Shown here: positions 33,336-40,190 of the stretch, one piece after another
Numbering within the stretch: the stretch's first letter is position 1
Layout of the letters: the number at the start of each line of letters is the position of its first letter
Source: Melioribacter roseus
GTDB taxonomy: Bacteria > Bacteroidota > Ignavibacteria > Ignavibacteriales > Melioribacteraceae
Length of the DNA stretch: 40,190 nt
NCBI GenBank assembly: GCA_020722005.1
Contig: DYLP01000023.1
Span: forward strand, 1 to 40,190
Reading direction: 5' to 3'
Translations under genes and position numbers: made by a program
The notes under the pieces: generated by a model
What the model was told of the DNA's origin: nothing
Seen by the model: only the letters and a program-made list of their open reading frames with translations
The model's database searches: none

Positions 33336-36300
33336 TTAGCCGTTTTCACCGGCAAGTCGGGCAATCTGTAGAAGATAGAATTTCAGTTTATCCTGGTCTT
33401 TTGGGGAGAGAGCCTGTTCTTCAATTTTAATTATTCTTTCAACTTCTTTTAAAGCGCGAATAATATTAATCGGTACTTCGACCATTTCCTGCGAGATGGC
33501 GGCGAGATATTCAACGGCAGCAGAAAGAAATTGTTGCATATTGTCGTCAAAAGACGACTTTGTAAATTGAGGCACCGCTTTTATTTTTTTAGGCGAAAAG
33601 AGATATTCTTTGTATGAGGAACTCGACGATAGAGTGTAGAATGCAATAGCAAGTTCGACAAAACTGGCAACGCGTTGGTAAACCGGTTCTTCGAGCAAAT
33701 CCCAGATTTTCTGACGCCACATTCTGATTTCTTCAGGAATTTTCAAAAGGTATTGCATTTCCTTCAACCATTTATCGTCAACGTTTCCTTTAATGTCTTT
33801 CATTATCTCTTCGAGGTTCGTATTGAACAAATTCTTTTGCAGCAGTACAGCGACATCGGGTCTGAGCGTGGGTAATAAATCCGGAATGAAACAATTGCCT
33901 TCAAAGAATTCTGAAACTTCCAGCCCGTGTCTTCTTAAGAGTTCTTTCTGGAAACAGCTTAGATAATTCTGCATCGAGTCGATATCCTCACGCAATGCAA
34001 TCAATGCCGAATTGCCAGCAGGAAAAGCTTTTTCCATTTTGCTCAAATATTTAAGGTCGACGTCGTGATAAATTCTGAGTGTTTGAAGCATTTCATAAAC
34101 GGGAAGTTTAGGAAGAACCCGTTCAGATATCAAGTACATCGGTTCACCTTCGGTAAATTCGCGCTGCGAAAAGTTGTTGAGTGCCCGGAATAATCCTGTA
34201 GTCAATTGATTAATACCGAGGATGACGCTTTGCGATTGATTATGCGAAATGGCGCGTAATAGACTTCCGTATTTAGAGAATGGAATTGTACCGGCAATTT
34301 TTTCGAGTATTTTTTGTCCTGCACCTTCGCCAATGCCCTGTCCAGGACGCTCAGTGGGACGGTCGCGTAGCGGTGGTGTAGTCCTTCCAATAAAATATGA
34401 GATTAGATGAATACCAACAACGTCTTCATCTCTGCCGTACAAAATCTGGCGAAAATTTTCACGGTGCAAATTCAGGAATTCGTTGAAGATTTCGTCTTTC
34501 TTGCCGACAGTAAGTCTTTCAAGTTCCTGCAAGCCTCTCGTTTTAAATTGAAGTCTGGTTTCAGACAAAGGTTCGCCGGCTCTTTGAATTTCTTTTTCGT
34601 TGAATTCCTGAGCTTCTTTAATATGATAAAGAAGCTGTGCTCTTTGGAAAGTTGATATATATCTGAGTTTTTCGGAAATATTGCTCTGAAAAGTTCTCAG
34701 GTCGCCTCCTGCAAAAACACCCAGCAAAGGAGTGGTTGCATACTGGGTACTTTTTCGAGTCGATTCAGCCAGATACTTATTAAATCGGTTCTGCGATAAA
34801 TATGAATCGATGAACAATTCCTTGCCAGCAACTTCCGAATAATACCCGCCCTGACGTTGCATTGGCTCGCCGCTGCCCATTTTCATGCGCACTCGTCCAA
34901 TTAAATTATTCGCTGCCAGCCACGTCATTAATTCGTACTTCGCTTCCCTGTAAAGATTCATACCCATTGCCTGTCCAACCTGCTGACTTAAATCTGAACC
35001 TGCAACAAATATTTCTGTAATAATTTCATTAAAACGTTCTGCAGTATCCTGATTGATTCTTCTGCTCTGGAAGGAATATTCCCAAATTTTGTCGAGATAA
35101 TTTTTAATATTACTTACGGAGTCGAGGTCTTCGAACAAGGGTACCAGCCATACTGCGGGCAGACCAAGATCATTGTTTTCTCTTAAAATTTCTTCTCGCT
35201 TCGACCTCATTTTACGGTCAAGCGATATTAAAGCCTCAGGTTTTGTGGTCATGCTCACCTGCAAGGCCAGAACCATTCCAGGATTCCCGTACCTTGCGGC
35301 TATTTCATTAATTTCGTTTATGTTATGCACCGTCGTGTCGATGGCAAATTGATCCTGCGCTGTAATTAATTTTTGATGGATACGAGGCGTTACAACGAAC
35401 CTTCTCAATAAGTCCCTGTACATCATGACTTCAAGAAGTAACCGTTTATCCGAAAGGTTTTTAATTATTTCCGGAATATGACTGTGCAAAGTTTTTCGTA
35501 ATCTCTTGTTCAAATCGAAATAATATTCTAAAGTATTCCTTCTTCTTATTCTAAGTTCGAGCATTTTTCTTTCAAGACGGTCGTTATGGTGCCACAAACG
35601 CGTCAGCGGGTCCTGAGCAATATGAAGTTTCATACCGAGTTTTCTCAATTTGCTCGGTTGTAAATTAAATGGAAGTGTGCCGCGGTATCTTTTTTCGAGC
35701 TGATGCGTAAGTTGAGTAATCTGGTTTAAGAGAGCTGTAAACCGCTTGTTCCGTTGAGGGAGTTTTTCCAATTCTTTTATAAGATATTCATCAAGCTCAA
35801 GCGAATGATTATTTCCGATCAGCATTTCCAATATTCTTGCCTGACGCACAATATTCTCAATTAATACAAAAGCCACCAGACTGTGCCCCTGGCCCGAAGG
35901 TCGATTACTGCCGTCCCAATCGCCCCAGAAAGATAGAAATGTTTCGAACTGACAGTCGGAATAAAGGGAAATAAAATTCTCGGCTGATATTATCGTCTTC
36001 AAATCGAGTATCAATTCATGAGGTTCTTCGTTCGATATAATGGCAACGTTTAATCCCAGATATTCTTTAACAAGCTCCTCTTTCAATTTTTCCAGCTCAT
36101 TATTTGAGGGTATGATTCCTCTCAAAAGATTTTCGATTATGCGCTCGGCAATTATATCAGTTTTAATCGAATACATTTGAGTGGGATGAACAGTTCTGTC
36201 GAACATTCTGCTACGGAAAGCTTCCTTGCGCCTTTCGAGTGAATCTTTATAAAATTCGCGTTCCAGAATTGATTCGAGTTGTTTTTGATTGCCCGAAAGA

Positions 36301-38927
36301 ATATATCCAGCATATTCGTTTACATACGATTGAAGCTCTTCAAACTTGTTTTGATAGATGGACAACTTATAAGGTATAAATTCATCTAGAAATTTCTTTT
36401 TATTAAACGAATAGTCCCCTCCACCATTCATTCTATTGAGATAACCAGTAAAGATATGTTCAATGTTTTCGAGAATATGTTTTTCAAGTACTTTCCAGTA
36501 ATTCGAATAATCTACAAGAACAACTTTTTTCTTTAGATTAATTTGCTTTACTTTTAATTGACGCTTGTTATAGTTTGCAGATTCTTCGGCAATCATTCTA
36601 TTGAGATCGATTAGAACACGTCGTGTTTTCCTTGCAAGTACTTCGGCACCGTCCGAACCACCGAGCGTTAGTCTGAAAGATTTTCTTCCTGTTTCAAAAC
36701 CTTTTTCTGTACGTGCAAAAGTAGAAAGTGGAATCAACCCTATTCCCTGTCGTGCCAGTCCTGAAGCAAGCCAATCGAGCGACAAGCCAGCCGGCAGATT
36801 TTCAATAATCATTTGAGGATACATGCTTCCGACAGGTGGTTTTATTTTTATATTGAATCTGTTCCTTTCGGCAGGAAGGCTTTCGGCGGCTTCCTCCAAT
36901 GCTTTGCTTCTGTCGTAAAATATCCTGTTCCGTAATTTATGATATGCTCTGACGTCTTCAACTTTGTTACGATAAAGTAGATACGAAATGTAAATTGCAG
37001 AAACGTTATCACGAAAAGTATCAATTATACTTTGAAATTTATTTCGTAATTCGGGAAGTCTTATTTCGACAACCGATAGACGCGCCCCTGCAAACGAATC
37101 GGTCTTCGACATCGAATGAATTGTAATTAAATACTTTCCTTTTTCACTCGTAAGATAACCTTCTTCAACTAGTTCTATGCATAACTGACGCAGAGTATCG
37201 ACTTTTTCCAGACCAACAAATGGTTTAACATTTTGATACGACAAATCGTCGACGACCTTAATTTCCCTTTCGAGCAGCCACTTGAGCAGTTCTTTCAAAT
37301 CGTTTCTATCGAAAATTTGTCCCGTAGCATTATGGGGGTTGTTTAAAACCACCGCACCATATTTTTTCCAGCCGGCATCTTTCGACAATTTATTCTGAAC
37401 TGCATCTATAATTGCTTTAATATCAATTTGAAAATCATCTGTTAATGGAACGGTACATACTTCGGGAAAACAATGTTCATAAGTCCAGCTCAGATCGAGT
37501 ATAATAGCTTCTCTGATGCCACAGTGGAATCCGAGTATACTGAGCGCCGTTCTTGACGAGCCGCTTACAACCAGTGAATCTTCAAGTTTATACTCCGGAT
37601 GATGATTAATAAATGCGCTGAGGTAAGACGTCTTAAGGTCTTTTATCCAATCGTCATTGTTGAAATTATCGACCATTTCATCGTACAACTCTACTGCGTT
37701 GTACGAAGCAAATCTGTCGTAACTAATTTTCGAAGAAAATCTTTTATGTTTACCGGTATGCGAACTGAATTCTTCTATGATCCTGTTAATCTTCTTTTCG
37801 ACCTCCCTTCCCTTCAATTCGACAATATTACCGATAATTTTTTCGGCGGTTCTGGCAAAACCTGAAAGTGGTTCCAGTCCAAGCCTAACAGATTCGCCTT
37901 CAATTTCAGCATCAACCTTGATGTCAAGCGGTTCCTTTTCTTCCTCGATACCCTTCTTCAGCAGATAATTCAACAGAGTAATTTCCGTCGAAGAGGGTGT
38001 TCCCTTTAGTTTGAAATGTACATTTTCCAGAACTTTTATAAATTCGTGGTTGCCCGCAATGAATACCAGCGAAAAGCCTTTCAGCCTGTTTGAAAAAGCC
38101 GATGGAGTTATAAAACGAAGGACTCTGTTCATCATTTTGGCTTCACGCGCCAGCGAAAGGTGATTCGGTGCATTATTTATTTCAACAAAAAAGAGAGGAT
38201 ATTCTAAGCTAAGATTCCTCAAATGTCTTCTTGTCACTTCATTTGTAATTTTGCCCAGTATAAGAAATTTCGGTGCATTTTCGTTATTCAATATACTATT
38301 CAATTGAGGCAGTAAAGCCTCTTCTACATTTCCAAGATTATGAAATCGTACACCTTCATATTTTTTTAAATGTTCAGGTATTTCACAGTCGAACAGAAGA
38401 ATATCTGCCGGTAGATTGACCATAAATTCGGAAACGGAATGAAAAAAAACGCGTAATGTCTCGGGAATACCGTTTGAAGCCAGTATTATTTCCCTCTTAC
38501 CCGATTTAGCACCTGTATCGTAAGAAAGAGGTTCTTGTTGTTTATGTGAAAGCCAATCATTAAAAAATTCAATTATAAATTCGGGTTTAGATTTAATGTA
38601 TCCACCGCGCGGCGAATATGGTGCTGCCCTTTTTATTAATTCGGCTATCAATTCAACTTTTGGAGCGTCTTCATTTGACAAATCTAATTCACGGCAGAAA
38701 GCTTGAGGGTTATCTATCGATAAGCTATCGTCGAGCAGATCAATACCCATTGCCAATCGCATAAAAATAGAGTAAAGCCGTTCATCCTGAACTGGATTTC
38801 CGATATGGAAATTTACTCTTTCGTGAACTGGTACCGAAGAAGCGGCAGTTGATTCGCTAATTTCCGAAATTTTTGCCGCTTTAATTGGCTTCAGTTCAAA
38901 AAGTAACAGCGGGTCTTTTGAAATCAT
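33336..38927 (-). CDS. Giant fusion: pseudo-aminotransferase + class I/II aminotransferase + PEP carboxylase-like protein
   Basis: A 1863-residue protein in three parts. Part 1 (about 35-390) follows an aminotransferase fold (FHIGNP, YSPRGGY, ASNGIPETL), but the PLP lysine site reads SAFSN (Asn280), and the Asp/Tyr pair is Glu249/Asn252, so it should not bind PLP normally. Part 2 (about 400-790) is a class I/II aminotransferase with NNPHNATG (529-536), Asp561-x-x-Tyr564, Lys608 in HSMSK, Arg616 and Arg752 in SFRLTLG. Part 3 (about 800-1863) matches PEP carboxylase in order: TVHPTQ (His914), GDWDG (1002-1006), VSMTTKPEAL, VPLFEDLDS (Glu1266), GSDLSQQVG (Asp1312), the loop MGSGEPMQRQGG (1350-1361) and a terminal LAGENG. 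The Lys after SDS is Gln, and the HGRGGSxGRGG loop is altered, so carboxylase activity is uncertain. It could make aspartate from PEP or be regulatory. It follows the SPFH gene by 8 bp. ATG 38927 lacks a clear ribosome site. Confidence 0.8.
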   Translation of the reverse strand: MISKDPLLLFELKPIKAAKISEISESTAASSVPVHERVNFHIGNPVQDERLYSIFMRLAMGIDLLDDSLSIDNPQAFCRELDLSNEDAPKVELIAELIKRAAPYSPRGGYIKSKPEFIIEFFNDWLSHKQQEPLSYDTGAKSGKREIILASNGIPETLRVFFHSVSEFMVNLPADILLFDCEIPEHLKKYEGVRFHNLGNVEEALLPQLNSILNNENAPKFLILGKITNEVTRRHLRNLSLEYPLFFVEINNAPNHLSLAREAKMMNRVLRFITPSAFSNRLKGFSLVFIAGNHEFIKVLENVHFKLKGTPSSTEITLLNYLLKKGIEEEKEPLDIKVDAEIEGESVRLGLEPLSGFARTAEKIIGNIVELKGREVEKKINRIIEEFSSHTGKHKRFSSKISYDRFASYNAVELYDEMVDNFNNDDWIKDLKTSYLSAFINHHPEYKLEDSLVVSGSSRTALSILGFHCGIREAIILDLSWTYEHCFPEVCTVPLTDDFQIDIKAIIDAVQNKLSKDAGWKKYGAVVLNNPHNATGQIFDRNDLKELLKWLLEREIKVVDDLSYQNVKPFVGLEKVDTLRQLCIELVEEGYLTSEKGKYLITIHSMSKTDSFAGARLSVVEIRLPELRNKFQSIIDTFRDNVSAIYISYLLYRNKVEDVRAYHKLRNRIFYDRSKALEEAAESLPAERNRFNIKIKPPVGSMYPQMIIENLPAGLSLDWLASGLARQGIGLIPLSTFARTEKGFETGRKSFRLTLGGSDGAEVLARKTRRVLIDLNRMIAEESANYNKRQLKVKQINLKKKVVLVDYSNYWKVLEKHILENIEHIFTGYLNRMNGGGDYSFNKKKFLDEFIPYKLSIYQNKFEELQSYVNEYAGYILSGNQKQLESILEREFYKDSLERRKEAFRSRMFDRTVHPTQMYSIKTDIIAERIIENLLRGIIPSNNELEKLKEELVKEYLGLNVAIISNEEPHELILDLKTIISAENFISLYSDCQFETFLSFWGDWDGSNRPSGQGHSLVAFVLIENIVRQARILEMLIGNNHSLELDEYLIKELEKLPQRNKRFTALLNQITQLTHQLEKRYRGTLPFNLQPSKLRKLGMKLHIAQDPLTRLWHHNDRLERKMLELRIRRRNTLEYYFDLNKRLRKTLHSHIPEIIKNLSDKRLLLEVMMYRDLLRRFVVTPRIHQKLITAQDQFAIDTTVHNINEINEIAARYGNPGMVLALQVSMTTKPEALISLDRKMRSKREEILRENNDLGLPAVWLVPLFEDLDSVSNIKNYLDKIWEYSFQSRRINQDTAERFNEIITEIFVAGSDLSQQVGQAMGMNLYREAKYELMTWLAANNLIGRVRMKMGSGEPMQRQGGYYSEVAGKELFIDSYLSQNRFNKYLAESTRKSTQYATTPLLGVFAGGDLRTFQSNISEKLRYISTFQRAQLLYHIKEAQEFNEKEIQRAGEPLSETRLQFKTRGLQELERLTVGKKDEIFNEFLNLHRENFRQILYGRDEDVVGIHLISYFIGRTTPPLRDRPTERPGQGIGEGAGQKILEKIAGTIPFSKYGSLLRAISHNQSQSVILGINQLTTGLFRALNNFSQREFTEGEPMYLISERVLPKLPVYEMLQTLRIYHDVDLKYLSKMEKAFPAGNSALIALREDIDSMQNYLSCFQKELLRRHGLEVSEFFEGNCFIPDLLPTLRPDVAVLLQKNLFNTNLEEIMKDIKGNVDDKWLKEMQYLLKIPEEIRMWRQKIWDLLEEPVYQRVASFVELAIAFYTLSSSSSYKEYLFSPKKIKAVPQFTKSSFDDNMQQFLSAAVEYLAAISQEMVEVPINIIRALKEVERIIKIEEQALSPKDQDKLKFYLLQIARLAGENG

Positions 38928-38935
38928 TATTATAG

Positions 38936-39913
38936 CTATTCGGTTTTTCTTTCACTGTTTTTCTTTCTACTTTCCGTTAAATTATGGAGCAAGTTCTGGA
39001 ATAGAACGGAAAGCTCGGAGCCTTGTGGTAAATCGGCAGATGACAGAGATACAACCGTACGAGCATTTTTAAGTGTTTGACTTGCTTCTGCAAGACGAGC
39101 AGCTTGAGGAGTAAGAAGCAACAGTTCGGGATTATTCTTGAGTAATTCCAGCTCTTTCGACTCGAATTCGAGTTGCATTTGTTTTCTTTTTAGTTCTTCT
39201 TGAACACGTTTTTCGGCTATTGCAGCTTCTTTCTCGATCTCCTTGTTTTTCAGTTCATATTTTTTCATTTCGAGTTGATTTTCCAACAAAGCAATTTCTT
39301 CTTCAGCTTTGAATTTAGCTTTAGCAGCAGCTATACGAGCTTTCTGATTTAACTCTTCGGTTTGTTCTAAAATACGTGCAGATTCCTGCTGCTTAATGGC
39401 GTCGGCTATTTTCGTATCAAGGATTTCAATCAATTGAATAAAAATCGATACGATTTCCAGACCAAATTTATCTTTACTTATATCCGTATTTTTATTCAGA
39501 AATTGATAAATCTTCTCTCCGCTCAATTCCTCTATTTCATACTTTTCGGTTAATTCTCTCACCCAGCTTTCAATCAATATTTCGAGTTCCTTAGTAGCTT
39601 TCTCTACAGCTCTGGTATTCCATCCGCCGATTTTGATCAATTTATGAATATTCTCGAACGATAGAACTACACTGAAGGTCATTCTAATTTTTATATCAAG
39701 ATTTCCTTTAGCCGTCGAATCAATGTTTAATTGTACCGAATGAATTGTTCGAGGAAGCACCAGACACAAATGACGGGGATAAAATCTACCTTTTTTCAGT
39801 ATGATTTTTCCATCCGATTCATACAAAACTAACTGGTCGGGTTTCCGCAATCGGTATTCATAAAGCAGAAACAGGATTATCACTAATATTATTATTATTA
39901 TTGCTGGCCACAT
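38936..39913 (-). CDS. SPFH/band 7 (flotillin-like) membrane-anchored protein
   Basis: A 325-residue protein with one N-terminal membrane helix (about 3-18, nearly all Ile/Leu), an SPFH/band 7-like domain (about 24-175), a long charged coiled coil (about 175-265, rich in Glu, Lys and Ala) and a C-terminal segment with LTPQAARLAEASQTLKNA and SSADLPQGSEL, typical of this family. Such proteins form ring or lattice oligomers on the membrane and gather partner proteins in microdomains. It should face the cytoplasm with its coiled coil. ATG 39913 has a GGGAG site 7 bases upstream. It is the first gene of a transcript with the giant fusion (8 bp apart), so a physical partnership is the natural guess. 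Confidence 0.85.
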   Translation of the reverse strand: MWPAIIIIILVIILFLLYEYRLRKPDQLVLYESDGKIILKKGRFYPRHLCLVLPRTIHSVQLNIDSTAKGNLDIKIRMTFSVVLSFENIHKLIKIGGWNTRAVEKATKELEILIESWVRELTEKYEIEELSGEKIYQFLNKNTDISKDKFGLEIVSIFIQLIEILDTKIADAIKQQESARILEQTEELNQKARIAAAKAKFKAEEEIALLENQLEMKKYELKNKEIEKEAAIAEKRVQEELKRKQMQLEFESKELELLKNNPELLLLTPQAARLAEASQTLKNARTVVSLSSADLPQGSELSVLFQNLLHNLTESRKKNSERKTE

Positions 39914-40190
39914 ATTTTTCTCCCGATAATTCTGAAAATCTTTAGCTGTTTTTGTTTTGTTTTTATCCTTTTCCGATTTTCTAAAACGTTACACATACAG
40001 CTCTAAAATGGGATTAGCAAGAAGGCAAACAGACATAAAATTGCTGCTTAATGTAATATTTTTTTTGAAATTATGTAAGTTCTCTTGCAAAAAAATTTGT
40101 ATTAGCTGCCTTTAAACTTAAAAATTAAGCCTAAAATCTCGTCAAACAGTTTTTTGGAAAATATTTTTTACAATTGACAAATAATTTATA
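39914..40190. other. AT-rich upstream region of the SPFH operon at the window edge
   Basis: 277 bases with no open frame of note. It probably holds the promoter of the SPFH and fusion-protein genes, which read leftward. No hairpin or repeat stands out. Confidence 0.4.

Noticed and set aside
1-40190. CRISPR arrays, tRNA/rRNA genes, prophage or conjugation genes
   Set aside because: No spaced direct repeats, cloverleaf-like sequences, integrases or phage structural genes were seen in any gap.

Overview
The window looks like chromosome of a low-GC member of the Ignavibacteria/Bacteroidota-Chlorobi group (Melioribacter/Ignavibacterium-like). This is inferred from gene content: a giant lamin-tail-domain secreted protein with a C-terminal FlgD-like/type IX-type sorting region, a BatA-type membrane protein, M28 peptidase and immunophilin fusions, DUF2203, DUF2905 and DUF1015 proteins, and Bacteroidota-style starts, many without a clear Shine-Dalgarno. 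Nothing marks it as plasmid, phage or genomic island. I found no rRNA, tRNA, CRISPR array or insertion sequence.

Layout. 1-5.2 kb: thioredoxin and a histidinol-phosphatase-like enzyme (minus), then a Sua5-type tRNA t6A enzyme, a cytoplasmic PAS histidine kinase and an M24 peptidase (plus). 5.2-11.1 kb (minus): a lamin-tail repeat protein, a PAP2/sphingomyelin-synthase-like membrane protein, and a stand-alone B12-binding protein that carries the light-sensor signature of CarH and has a 21-bp palindrome just before its start. 11.2-13.6 kb: an M28 peptidase-cyclophilin-FKBP triple fusion broken by one in-frame TAG. 13.7-19.7 kb: gltB-gltD (glutamate synthase), preceded by a structured 458-bp leader. 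20.2-27.6 kb: a tightly packed plus-strand cluster of SpoIID-like protein, GT4 glycosyltransferase, BatA-like protein, HflX and histidine ammonia-lyase. 27.5-28.1 kb: a lipoprotein and a 55-residue membrane protein (minus). 28.3-31.5 kb: an EamA transporter facing serC-DUF1015, with the serC terminator buried in the transporter's 3' end. 31.5-40 kb: a small cysteine protein, DUF2203, OsmC and DUF2905, then the most unusual pair in the window, a 1863-residue enzyme fusion with an SPFH/flotillin-like membrane protein 8 bp upstream.

The highlight is the 1863-residue protein at 33336-38927. I read it as three parts: a degenerate aminotransferase fold with no PLP lysine, a second class I/II aminotransferase with its key residues intact, and a C-terminal half of about 1060 residues that matches phosphoenolpyruvate carboxylase from the catalytic-histidine motif to the terminal glycine but has an altered glycine loop. 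If both active parts work, PEP plus bicarbonate would give oxaloacetate, which the fused transaminase could turn directly into aspartate. If the carboxylase part is dead, it would be a regulatory or scaffold protein built from two pseudoenzymes and one enzyme. The membrane-anchored SPFH neighbour suggests attachment to the inner membrane.

Most of the rest is housekeeping: nitrogen assimilation (gltBD), serine synthesis (serC), translation quality (Sua5, HflX), redox (TrxA, OsmC) and cell envelope. All assignments come from reading motifs by eye; no database search was run.
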